The position numbers and the translations under genes are program-made. The notes beneath the pieces were generated by a model. It was not told the origin of the DNA, did not search any database, and worked only from the letters and a program-made list of their open reading frames with translations. From Terracoccus sp. 273MFTsu3.1 (GTDB lineage: Bacteria > Actinomycetota > Actinomycetes > Actinomycetales > Dermatophilaceae): a stretch of DNA of 64,000 bases. The DNA lies in contig NZ_KB911823.1 in NCBI RefSeq assembly GCF_000383675.1, forward strand, positions 249,095 to 313,094. The letters run 5' to 3'. This document shows, in pieces, positions 56,334 to 64,000 of the stretch; the first letter of the stretch is position 1, and the number at the start of each line of letters is the position of its first letter.

Positions 56334-58922
56334 ATGCCCGGCGACTCGGAGAGGACGCAGCCCCCCACGGACGGGGCCGTCTCCCGACCCGCCGAGGCAG
56401 CGGACGACACCACGGGGGAGACCATGCGCCGGACGGCGGAGCACGAGCAGGACCAGACCGAGGAGCGTGAGCAGCGCTCCGATGCGACGACGGAGATTCC
56501 GGACACCGAGGCCGGAGCCGATGCCGGAGCCCGAACCACCACCGGTGACGGCGGCCCGCCCGGCGTGGAGGTCATCGAGCCGCCCATCCCGGAACGCGTG
56601 CGTCGTCCCGTCGACGGCGTCCGCCTGGCTGCGGCGGTCGTCTTCCTCGTGCTCGGTCTCGTCGTGGCCGACGTCGCCTCGGGCACCCGTGGTGCGGTCG
56701 AGCAGGACCTGACCGATGCGACGAGCGGGCTTCCCCGGCTGCTGCTCACGCTGCTCGGGTGGATGAGCGGCATCGGCGTCCTGCTCCTGCCGATCGGCGT
56801 GGGCGCGGACCTGCTCGTGCGCCGCCGCCCCATGCAGCTCATCCAGGCGCTCGGTGCCGCCGTCGTCGGCGGCGTCCTCGTCATCGTGCTCGCCGTGCTC
56901 GTCCACTCGGGCAACGGCGGTTTCGTCACCGACGTGCTGACCCGGCCCACCCCGACGGGCCGCACCGGTCCGCTCGACATCGTCATCGTCTCGATGGTCG
57001 CGCTGCTGACCGTCGCCGACATCTCCGGCCGCAAGTGGATCTCGCCGATCGCGACGATCGTCGTCATCGCGACCCTCGTGACGACCCTGCTCTCGGGAGC
57101 CATGACCCTCGCGGCCCTCGTCAGCTCGCTCCTGCTCGGATGGATCGTCGGCCTCGCCTTCCGCCTCGCCTTCGGCGTGACCTCCACCCGCCCACCCGGG
57201 GTCGAGGTGGCCGCGGTGCTCGTCTCGGGCGGTGTGCCCCTGACGCGCCTCGAGCTCATCGACGCCAACGACGCCGGGGACCGCCGCTACATCGGCACCA
57301 CCCACGACGGGACGCTGGACGTCCACGTCATCGACCGCGACACCTTCGGGCTCGCCTCCGGTCGGCGCCTGCTGCGCGTGCTGAGGCTGCGGAGCGGCTT
57401 CACCAGACCGCCCGCGCTGACCTTGCGCTCCGAGATCGAGCACCGGACCCTGATGGGGCTGGCCCTGCACGACGCGGGCGTCCGCGCTCCTCGGCCGGTC
57501 GCCGTGACCGAGGTCGGTCCCTTCTCTGCGGTCATCGCCTACGACGAGCCGCAGGGCACCCCGCTCACCGAGGTCGACGGTGACCTCGACGACGCCCGGC
57601 TCGCGGCGATCTGGCGGCTGGCCGCCACCTTGCACCGACGTCGCATCGTGCACCGGCAGCTCGGACCGTCGACGATCCTCGTCGACGACCACGGGCGCGT
57701 CGCCCTGTCCCGGCTCGGCAGCGGGGACGTCGCGGCCGACGACATCAGCCTGCGCATCGACCTCGCCCAGCTGCTCACGACCGTGGCGCTGGCCGTCGGC
57801 CCCGAGCGGACCGTCGACTCGGCCGTCGCAGCCCTCGGCGAGGACGCCGTCCTGCGCGCCGTTCCCGTGCTCCAGCCGGTCGCGCTGAGTCCCGACGCGC
57901 GTGTGGCGCTCAAGGAGTCCAAGTCGGTCATGGGCGAGCTGCGCGAGCGGCTCGTCGCCCTCCGCCCCAAGGCCGAGGCCGTCGAGCCCGTCCAGCTGCG
58001 TCGCATCTCGGCGCGCGGCGTCGTCACCCTGCTCGGTGGAGGCATCGCCGGCTACCTGCTCCTGACGCAGCTGGCCCAGGTCGACATCGGCCAGGTCGTC
58101 AGCACGGCCGACTGGCGCTGGGCCGCCCTCCTGCTCCTCTTCGCGGCGGCCACCTTCGCCGGTGCCTCCATCGCGCTGGCCGGCGCGGTCCAGATCCACC
58201 TGAGGTTCATCCGGACCTACATGACGCAGCTCGCCGTGGCGTTCAGCGGCCTCGTGGCCCCGGCCGCCGTCGGCAACATCGCGCTGAACACTCGCTACCT
58301 GCAGACCTCCGGCCTGTCGCCGACGATCGCCGGCGCCAGCGTCGGCGTCGCGCAGGTGGCCCAGTTCTGCTCGTACTTCGTCCTGCTCGTCATCTCTGGC
58401 GTCCTGGCCGGCACCGGCCCGGCGGTCTCGTTCAGCCCGTCCCCGGTGCTCGTCGCGGCGATCCTCGTCGTCGTCATCCTCGCCCTCGGGCTGCTCGCGC
58501 TGCCGAAGGTCCGGGCGCTGCTCACCGACCGCGTGCTCCCGCAGGTCAAGTCGGCCGTCCCGCAGGTCCTCGCCGTCCTCCAGCACCCGGCCAAGCTCAC
58601 CCAGCTGCTCGGCGGTGCGCTCCTGCTCGACATGTCGTTCGTCGCCGCGCTCGTGTGCGCCACGAGGGCCTTCGGTGCCGACGCACCCGTCGCAGCGATC
58701 GCCGTCGTCTACTTCGCGGGCGCCATCGTCGGCTCGGCCGTCCCGACGCCCGGTGGCCTGGGCGGCATCGAGGCCGCGATGTCCTTCGGGCTCATCTCCA
58801 TCGGCGTCGACAGCGGCACCGCCGTCTCGTCCGTCCTGCTCTACCGGCTCGCCACCTACTGGCTGCCGATCCCGTTCGGGTGGTTCTCGCTCAACCGGCT
58901 GCAGAAGGTCGGGGCCATCTAG
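56334..58922 (+). CDS. Membrane protein: pseudokinase-like domain fused to LPG-synthase-type transmembrane domain
   Basis: 862 residues. Disordered acidic N-terminus (1-85), six or so membrane helices (about 95-285), a cytosolic kinase-like domain (about 300-530) and a C-terminal eight-helix UPF0104/LPG_synthase_TM domain (about 560-862). In the kinase-like part the HRD position reads HRQ (440-442) and the DFG position reads RLG (460-462), so catalysis is doubtful. LPG-synthase-type domains move or modify lipids or glycans. ATG at 56334; the earlier frame overlaps the esterase gene. Confidence 0.82.
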   Translation: MPGDSERTQPPTDGAVSRPAEAADDTTGETMRRTAEHEQDQTEEREQRSDATTEIPDTEAGADAGARTTTGDGGPPGVEVIEPPIPERVRRPVDGVRLAAAVVFLVLGLVVADVASGTRGAVEQDLTDATSGLPRLLLTLLGWMSGIGVLLLPIGVGADLLVRRRPMQLIQALGAAVVGGVLVIVLAVLVHSGNGGFVTDVLTRPTPTGRTGPLDIVIVSMVALLTVADISGRKWISPIATIVVIATLVTTLLSGAMTLAALVSSLLLGWIVGLAFRLAFGVTSTRPPGVEVAAVLVSGGVPLTRLELIDANDAGDRRYIGTTHDGTLDVHVIDRDTFGLASGRRLLRVLRLRSGFTRPPALTLRSEIEHRTLMGLALHDAGVRAPRPVAVTEVGPFSAVIAYDEPQGTPLTEVDGDLDDARLAAIWRLAATLHRRRIVHRQLGPSTILVDDHGRVALSRLGSGDVAADDISLRIDLAQLLTTVALAVGPERTVDSAVAALGEDAVLRAVPVLQPVALSPDARVALKESKSVMGELRERLVALRPKAEAVEPVQLRRISARGVVTLLGGGIAGYLLLTQLAQVDIGQVVSTADWRWAALLLLFAAATFAGASIALAGAVQIHLRFIRTYMTQLAVAFSGLVAPAAVGNIALNTRYLQTSGLSPTIAGASVGVAQVAQFCSYFVLLVISGVLAGTGPAVSFSPSPVLVAAILVVVILALGLLALPKVRALLTDRVLPQVKSAVPQVLAVLQHPAKLTQLLGGALLLDMSFVAALVCATRAFGADAPVAAIAVVYFAGAIVGSAVPTPGGLGGIEAAMSFGLISIGVDSGTAVSSVLLYRLATYWLPIPFGWFSLNRLQKVGAI

Positions 58923-59011
58923 CCCCGGCCGGACGGCATACGCGCTCGGTCGGGACGAGACCGGACGAGACCGGACGTGGCTCGCGCGGACGGGACGGTT
59001 ATCGTCGGGCC

Positions 59012-60532
59012 ATGACGGTGCGGCGGATCATGGGGCTCGAGACCGAGTACGGCATCTCCGTGCCCGGCGACCCGATGGCCAACCCGATGTTCCTGTCGGG
59101 CCAGGTCATCAGCGTGTACGCCGCCGCGCAGGGGATCCGGTCCAACCAGTCGAGCTGGGACTACGCCTTCGAGGACCCGCTGCGCGACGCACGCGGGTGG
59201 CAGCTCGACCGGCAGACCGCCGACCCGAGCCAGCTGACCGACATCGAGGACCCGACGCTCGCCAACGTCGTGCTGACCAACGGCGCCCGCTACTACGTCG
59301 ACCACGCCCACCCCGAGTACAGCTCGCCCGAGGTCACCCTGCCCCGCGGCGCCGTGACCTGGGACCGGGCGGGCGACGCGATCGCGCTCGAGTCGGTGCG
59401 CCTGCTCGCCGCCCGTCCCGGGCAGCCACCGGTCAACCTCTACAAGAACAACGCCGACGGCAAGGGCCAGTCCTACGGCACGCACGAGAACTACCTCATG
59501 CCGCGGCGCACCCCCTTCCCCGAGATCGTGCGACACCTCATCCCGTTCTTCGTGACGCGTCAGGTCGTCTGCGGTGCGGGGCGTGTCGGGATCGGCGTCG
59601 ACAGCAGGGGAGCGGGCTACCAGATCTCCCAGCGCGCAGACTTCTTCGAGACCGAGGTCGGCCTCGAGACGACCCTCAAGCGCCCGATCATCAACACCCG
59701 CGACGAGCCCCACGCCGTGGCCGACCGCTACCGGCGCCTGCACGTCATCATCGGCGACGCGAACCACCTCGACGTCGCGACCCTGCTCAAGACCGGCACG
59801 ACCTCGCTCGTGCTCGGGATGATCGAGGACGGCCATCTCACCGAGGACTGGTCGGTGCGCCGACCGGTCGCCGCCCTCCAGAGCGTCTCGCACGACCCGA
59901 CGCTCACCGCCGCCCTCGAGCTCGTCGACGGACGCAGGATGACGGCGCTCGACGTCCAGTGGATGTACCTCGAGGCCGCCCGCGCCTGGCTCGACCGGCG
60001 CGGCGACGACCCGGAGGCCGAGGCGACCGCCGAGGTCATGGGCCTGTGGGAGGAGGTCCTCACCGGTCTCGGGCGCGACGTCATGTCCTGTGCACCCCTG
60101 CTCGACTGGGTCGCCAAGCTGCAGCTCCTCGAGGGCTACCGGGCTCGTGACGGCCTCGCGTGGGACGACCACCGCCTCGCGGCCATCGACATCCAGTGGG
60201 CCGACGTGCGCCCCGAGAAGGGGCTCGTCCACCGCCTGCGCGACCGCGGGCTGCTCCGTGACCTCGTGACGCCCGAGGAGGTCAAGGCGGCCCAGACGAC
60301 CCCACCGGAGGACACGCGCGCGTGGTTCCGCGGCGAGTGCGTCCGTCGCTTCACCGGCCAGGTCTTCTCGGCCAGCTGGGACTCGGTCGTCTTCGACGTG
60401 CCCGGTCGCGCCAGTCTGCAGCGGGTCCCCATCCTCGAGCCGGAGCGCGGCACCCGGGCGCAGGTCGGCACGCTGCTCGAGCAGAGCGCCGACGTGGGAG
60501 AGCTGCTCCGCGGCCTGGCCACGCCCGAGTAG
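59012..60532 (+). CDS. dop: Pup deamidase / depupylase
   Basis: Converts the C-terminal Gln of Pup to Glu and also removes Pup from proteins. 506 residues, glutamine-synthetase-like fold: MGLETEYGIS (metal-binding Glu), a Dop-loop insertion (about residues 35-85, absent from the ligase PafA), YKNNADGKGQSYGTHENY and NTRDEPHA. ATG six bases after TATCGT (59000-59005). Pup, the substrate, is encoded 225 bases downstream. Confidence 0.95.
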   Translation: MTVRRIMGLETEYGISVPGDPMANPMFLSGQVISVYAAAQGIRSNQSSWDYAFEDPLRDARGWQLDRQTADPSQLTDIEDPTLANVVLTNGARYYVDHAHPEYSSPEVTLPRGAVTWDRAGDAIALESVRLLAARPGQPPVNLYKNNADGKGQSYGTHENYLMPRRTPFPEIVRHLIPFFVTRQVVCGAGRVGIGVDSRGAGYQISQRADFFETEVGLETTLKRPIINTRDEPHAVADRYRRLHVIIGDANHLDVATLLKTGTTSLVLGMIEDGHLTEDWSVRRPVAALQSVSHDPTLTAALELVDGRRMTALDVQWMYLEAARAWLDRRGDDPEAEATAEVMGLWEEVLTGLGRDVMSCAPLLDWVAKLQLLEGYRARDGLAWDDHRLAAIDIQWADVRPEKGLVHRLRDRGLLRDLVTPEEVKAAQTTPPEDTRAWFRGECVRRFTGQVFSASWDSVVFDVPGRASLQRVPILEPERGTRAQVGTLLEQSADVGELLRGLATPE

Positions 60533-60716
60533 GGAGCCCAGGGCGCCCGGTGTGCCCCGGTGTGTCCTCGGGCCGCCCCGCAGCGTGGCTGCCGACCGCG
60601 TCGGTGGACGCAACGCGGCGCGGGCCGTCGGTTCCCGGTGCCGTCGTGAGCAGCGCCGGGGGAGAGGCGCGTCCACCGTCGGCGGTGGGTGCTCGGACCG
60701 CGGGGTGCACACGGGT

Positions 60717-60752
60717 TAGGGTCGGGGGACGAGGTCGTCCACGTCTGGGAGG
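60717..60752 (+). promoter_or_regulatory. Promoter and ribosome-binding site of pup-prcB-prcA
   Basis: TAGGGT (60717-60722), a leader of roughly 28 bases, and GGGAGG (60747-60752) five bases before the pup ATG. The rest of the 225-base gap from 60533 holds nothing recognisable. Confidence 0.55.
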
Positions 60753-60757
60753 TAGCC

Positions 60758-60964
60758 ATGCCGGGTCAGGAGCACGTCAAGCCGCAGCGTCGTGACGAGG
60801 AGCCGTCGGAGACACCGGAGGCACCGCCGACGGCGCCCGCCGGCGCTGCCGTCAAGGAGGGCCTCTCCGACGACATCGACAGCGTCCTCGACGAGATCGA
60901 CGGTGTCCTGGAGTCGAACGCCGAGGAGTTCGTCCGCGGTTTCGTGCAGAAGGGCGGCCAGTGA
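60758..60964 (+). CDS. pup: Prokaryotic ubiquitin-like protein Pup
   Basis: 68 residues, intrinsically disordered. The C-terminal half carries the helix that binds the Mpa coiled coil ([25 protein letters not shown], described by its Asp/Glu-Leu/Ile pattern) and ends GGQ, so Dop must deamidate it before ligation. Stop overlaps the prcB GTG (60961-60964), giving tight coupling with the protease genes. Confidence 0.98.
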   Translation: MPGQEHVKPQRRDEEPSETPEAPPTAPAGAAVKEGLSDDIDSVLDEIDGVLESNAEEFVRGFVQKGGQ

Positions 60965-61794
60965 CCCAGTGGTCCACGGGGCGGCCTCGCCGGCTCGACG
61001 ACGCCTTCCTCAGCGCGGGCTCCTCGTCGTTCAGCGAGTTCGTCTCCGCCTACCGTCCTGAGCTGCTCCCGTCGGGTCGGCGCCTGCCGTCAGGGGCGAG
61101 CATCGAGGCGCCGCACGGCACGACCATCGTCTCCCTGCTCTTCGACGGAGGCGTCGTCATGGCCGGCGACCGTCGCGCCACCATGGGCAACGTCATCGCC
61201 AACCGGGACATGGAGAAGGTCTTCGCCGCCGACGACTACAGCGTCGTCGGGATCGCCGGCACGGCCGGGATCGCGATCGAGCTCGTCCGGCTCTACCAGG
61301 TCGAGCTCGAGCACTACGAGAAGATCGAGGGCGCCATCATGTCGCTCGAGGGCAAGGCCAACCGCCTCGCCTCGATGATCCGGGGCAACCTCTCCCTCGC
61401 CATGCAGGGCCTCACCGTCGTCCCGACGTATGCCGGCTTCGACCTCGAGTCGGCCACCGGGCGGATCTACTCCTACGACGTCACGGGCGGCTGCTACATC
61501 GAGGGCGGTCACCACTCGACCGGGTCGGGCTCCGTCTTCGCCCGCGGCGCCCTCAAGAAGCTGTGGCGACCGGGCCTCGAGGAGCAGCAGGCCGTGTCGG
61601 TGGCCATCGAGGCGCTCTACGACGCCGCCGACGACGACTCCGCCACCGGTGGCCCCGACCTCGGCCGCCAGATCTGGCCGACCGTCGCCGTGGTCGACCA
61701 CTCCGGCGCCCGATTCGTGGCAGCCGACGTCCTCGAGGAGCACGTGCAGCGTGTCGTGGCCGCCCGTCGCGGCAACCCGGGAGGTGCCCGATGA
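60961..61794 (+). CDS. prcB: Proteasome beta subunit
   Basis: Catalytic subunit of the 20S core. 277 residues: a 53-residue propeptide and then the mature N-terminal Thr54 ([23 protein letters not shown] by position), which acts as nucleophile after self-cleavage. GTG start inside the pup stop; its own stop overlaps the prcA ATG (61791-61794). Confidence 0.97.
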   Translation: MTQWSTGRPRRLDDAFLSAGSSSFSEFVSAYRPELLPSGRRLPSGASIEAPHGTTIVSLLFDGGVVMAGDRRATMGNVIANRDMEKVFAADDYSVVGIAGTAGIAIELVRLYQVELEHYEKIEGAIMSLEGKANRLASMIRGNLSLAMQGLTVVPTYAGFDLESATGRIYSYDVTGGCYIEGGHHSTGSGSVFARGALKKLWRPGLEEQQAVSVAIEALYDAADDDSATGGPDLGRQIWPTVAVVDHSGARFVAADVLEEHVQRVVAARRGNPGGAR

Positions 61795-62639
61795 GCATGC
61801 CGTTCTACGTCCCGCCCGAGCAGGTCATGAAGGACCGGGCCGACTTCGCGCGCAAGGGGATCGCGCGTGGACGCTCGGTCATCGTGGTCGGCTACGACCG
61901 CGGCATCGCCTTCGTCGCCGAGAACCCGTCGCGGGCCCTGCACAAGGTGTCCGAGATCTACGACCGCATCGCCTTCGCGGCGGTCGGTCGCTACAACGAG
62001 TTCGAGAGCCTGCGGGTCGCCGGCATCCGGTATGCCGACCTGCGCGGCTACTCCTACGACCGCACCGACGTCACGGCGCGGGCCCTCGCCAACACGTACG
62101 CCCAGACGCTCGGCGCAGTGTTCACCCAGGAGTCAAAGCCGTTCGAGATCGAGATCGTCGTGGCCGAGGTCGGGGTCGACAGCGACACCGACCAGATCTT
62201 CCGGCTCACCTACGACGGGTCGGTCGCCGACGAGCAGGGCTTCGTGGCCATGGGTGGCGCCAGCGACGCCGCCGAGGAGCGTCTCGGCACCGGCTGGCGG
62301 CCGGGCATGACCCTGGCCGAGGTCCTGCGACTGGCCGTCGACGTGCTCGGCGCCGGCGAGAACGGCGAGCGCCGTGCCCTCGACGAGGGCCAGCTCGAGG
62401 TGGCGGTGCTCGACCGCGACCGTCCCCGGCGCTCGTTCCGACGCATCGTCGGCCCGTTGCTGACGCGGCTGCTGGGGGAGACGCCCGCGCCCACTGAGGC
62501 ACCCGCACCCACCGAGGCACCCGCACCCACCGAGGCGGCCGCCGGCGCAGATGACGCGGAGCCCGCTGCAGGAGAAGGCGGTCCGGCGAGCGCGGGCGGA
62601 TCCGTGGACGGTCCCGGAGCTGCGACACCACCCGCCTGA
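61791..62639 (+). CDS. prcA: Proteasome alpha subunit
   Basis: Forms the outer rings and gate of the 20S core. 282 residues: [27 protein letters not shown] start typical of actinobacterial PrcA, then the Ntn fold without a catalytic Thr. The last 50 residues are a Pro/Ala/Glu tail containing three PAPTEA repeats. Confidence 0.97.
   Translation: MSMPFYVPPEQVMKDRADFARKGIARGRSVIVVGYDRGIAFVAENPSRALHKVSEIYDRIAFAAVGRYNEFESLRVAGIRYADLRGYSYDRTDVTARALANTYAQTLGAVFTQESKPFEIEIVVAEVGVDSDTDQIFRLTYDGSVADEQGFVAMGGASDAAEERLGTGWRPGMTLAEVLRLAVDVLGAGENGERRALDEGQLEVAVLDRDRPRRSFRRIVGPLLTRLLGETPAPTEAPAPTEAPAPTEAAAGADDAEPAAGEGGPASAGGSVDGPGAATPPA
62484..62537 (+). repeat. 18-bp tandem repeat, three copies, in prcA
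   Basis: Units of cccgcRcccacYgaggcR; copies 2 and 3 differ by one base. Encodes three Pro-Ala-Pro-Thr-Glu-Ala units in the PrcA tail. Confidence 0.88.
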
Positions 62640-62670
62640 CGACCAGGGCACCGCGCCGCGGTGCACACGA

Positions 62671-62705
62671 CGAAGGCCGCCCACCGAGATGGTGGGCGGC
62701 CTTCG
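62671..62705. terminator. Bidirectional terminator after prcA
   Basis: 15-bp perfect stem cgaaggccgcccacc / ggtgggcggccttcg with loop gagat, between convergent prcA and the DivIVA-like gene. Confidence 0.85.
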
Positions 62706-62750
62706 TGTCGCGCGGTGCCGTGACCCCGGATCCGGGGCGACGACGGTGCG

Positions 62751-63977
62751 TCAGCGGCGGTTGGCGCCGACCCGGTCGCTCGAGGCGCTGCGCTGGTAGT
62801 AGGACGACTGGTCCGAGCCGTACGACGGGCTCTCGCCCTCGGTGTCGTCCTGCTCCTCGTCGTCCTGCTCGACGTCTGCCTCGGCCGCCGGCTGAACGTC
62901 CTCGTCGGCCTGCTGGGCCTGCTCGGCATCGGGCGAGACGGTCTCGGGTGAGGCCTGCTCAGCGCTCTCGTCGTCGGCGGCAGATGCCTCCTGGACGGCC
63001 GGGACGGGCTGCTGGACGTCGGCCACCTGGGGCGGCTGCGCCGGCTTGTCAGGGGCACCGAGCGTGTCCATGAGAGCGCCGCCACCGAGGGTGGCGAGCA
63101 TCTGACGGACGTTGCCGAGCTGCGCGGTGATGCTGTCGCGCTGGGCCGTGGCCGCGGCGAGCTCGCGGTCGGACTCCTCGCGCAGGCGCGAGGCGTGGTC
63201 GCGCGCCTCGGACACGATCTGGTCGGACTGGGCCTGGGCGTTCTCGAGCAGGCGCTCGGCCTTGGCGCGCATCTCGTGCGCGTCGTGCTCGGCGCGCTCG
63301 GTCAGCTGACGCAGGCGCGACTCGCTCTCGTTGAGCGCGGCCTCCTGCTGCTGGCGACGAGCCTCGAACTCGGCGTCGGCCGACTCGCGGCGCGCGGCGA
63401 GCTTGACCTCGAGCTCGGCGGAGGCGGTGGAGGCCTTGAGGCGGTGCGACTCGTACTCCGCCGCGGCCTCCTGGCGCTGGGCTGCGGTGACGCTCTGGGC
63501 CTCGGCCACGATGGCCTGGGCCTCGCGGTTGGCCTGCGCGATGATGCGGACGGCTTCCTCGTCGGCGCGGGCGCGGGCCTGCTCGGCGTACGTCGCGGTC
63601 GTGGCCTTGAGCTCGGCGGCGGCACGGTTGGCACGCTCGCGGATCTCGTCGGCCTCGCCGTTGGCGCGCGTGCGCATCTCACCGGCCTCCTGGTCGGCGA
63701 GCGACAGGATCTGGGCGATGCGCTCACCGAGGTCGGCGAACGTCTGGGCGGGGGCGGGCGAGCTGTTCTTCTTGAGGTCGGCCATGACCCGCGACTGCTG
63801 CCCCAGCTGTCCCCGCAGGTCGGTGAGGGCCGCGTTGAGCTTGGTCAGTTCGACGCTCCGCTCGGCGGCATCCTTCTTGGCCGCCTGCAGGGTGCGGTTC
63901 TGCGACTCGATGAAGGAGTCAACCTCTTCGGGCTCGTAGCCGCGGCGGGAGAACTTGAAGTGCGGTCTGTCGATCAT
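62751..63977 (-). CDS. DivIVA-like coiled-coil protein
   Basis: 408 residues. N-terminus FKFSRRGYEPEEVDSFIES matches the DivIVA membrane-binding start; residues about 25-300 are almost unbroken Ala/Glu/Arg heptad coiled coil; the last 100 are acidic and Gln-rich, probably disordered. Such proteins organise the cell pole or division site and resemble the Scy/DivIVA-family scaffolds of actinobacteria. Its position where pafA often lies is notable. Confidence 0.82.
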   Translation of the reverse strand: MIDRPHFKFSRRGYEPEEVDSFIESQNRTLQAAKKDAAERSVELTKLNAALTDLRGQLGQQSRVMADLKKNSSPAPAQTFADLGERIAQILSLADQEAGEMRTRANGEADEIRERANRAAAELKATTATYAEQARARADEEAVRIIAQANREAQAIVAEAQSVTAAQRQEAAAEYESHRLKASTASAELEVKLAARRESADAEFEARRQQQEAALNESESRLRQLTERAEHDAHEMRAKAERLLENAQAQSDQIVSEARDHASRLREESDRELAAATAQRDSITAQLGNVRQMLATLGGGALMDTLGAPDKPAQPPQVADVQQPVPAVQEASAADDESAEQASPETVSPDAEQAQQADEDVQPAAEADVEQDDEEQDDTEGESPSYGSDQSSYYQRSASSDRVGANRR

Positions 63978-64000
63978 TTCCGTCCAATGCAGGGGATCGT

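Noticed and set aside
55230-58586. Single 1118-codon frame joining the esterase to a long upstream extension
   Set aside because: Only the last 332 residues show a real fold; the extension is antisense to the membrane pseudokinase gene and has shadow composition.

Overview
The window is about 64 kb of very GC-rich, densely packed chromosome from an actinobacterium. Pup, the 20S proteasome, Mpa/ARC and Dop, mycothiol synthesis (MshC), two LLM-type flavin/F420 oxidoreductases, the GlgC/GlgM glycogen pair and a long list of actinobacteria-restricted families (DUF3090, SCO1664, DUF3054, DUF5703, DUF5997) place it there. Gene content and style suggest Micrococcales, possibly Intrasporangiaceae-like, but that lower-rank placement is inference. 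I see no phage, insertion sequence, CRISPR array or rRNA; the only RNA gene is one tRNA-Leu(GAG). Nothing looks recently transferred.

Layout. 1-6.6 kb, minus strand: cyanophycin synthetase (cut by the window edge), cyanophycinase, serB, a ZIP metal transporter and an LLM oxidoreductase. 6.7-12 kb: divergent glgC/glgM, an acyltransferase, a membrane alpha/beta hydrolase, a PIG-L deacetylase. 12.5-22.8 kb: an ABC ATPase, NfeD plus SPFH membrane pair, a TSUP exporter whose start lies in a perfect palindrome, a TrmH methyltransferase, a HipA-like kinase/DUF3037 pair, an MFS protein, and a MarR-ABC exporter operon. 22.9-29.5 kb: tRNA-Leu, M20 peptidase, a lipoprotein, a poly-aspartate protein, aldo/keto reductase, a second LLM enzyme, uppP. 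29.5-39.8 kb: corA, the phosphatase-DUF3090-SCO1664-mshC cluster, PAC2, metH and a HAD phosphatase. 39.7-47.9 kb: a LysR-type ligand domain without a helix-turn-helix opposite DUF5997, an ECF sigma factor with its DGPF partner, and a MocR regulator opposite mmsA plus an omega-aminotransferase. 47.9-64 kb: the proteasome neighbourhood (RecB-like nuclease, site-2 protease, SSB-like protein, TrmI, ARC, a Prs-like protein, an esterase, a large pseudokinase/flippase-like protein, Dop, Pup, PrcB, PrcA) and a DivIVA-like coiled-coil protein.

Systems that work together. ARC, Dop, Pup, PrcB and PrcA make a protein-tagging and degradation machine; only the ligase PafA is not in view. CphA and CphB make and open cyanophycin, a nitrogen store. 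GlgC supplies ADP-glucose to GlgM. MocR, MmsA and the aminotransferase form a self-contained catabolic unit for an amino acid such as beta-alanine or 3-aminoisobutyrate.

Two window-wide signals are not explained by the genes. First, the octamer GTATGCCG (or its complement) occurs about 23 times by eye, roughly ten times the base-composition expectation, and is over-represented between genes. Second, close to half of the genes have a TANNNT hexamer 6-8 bases before the start codon, the signature of leaderless mRNAs; this was used to choose several starts.
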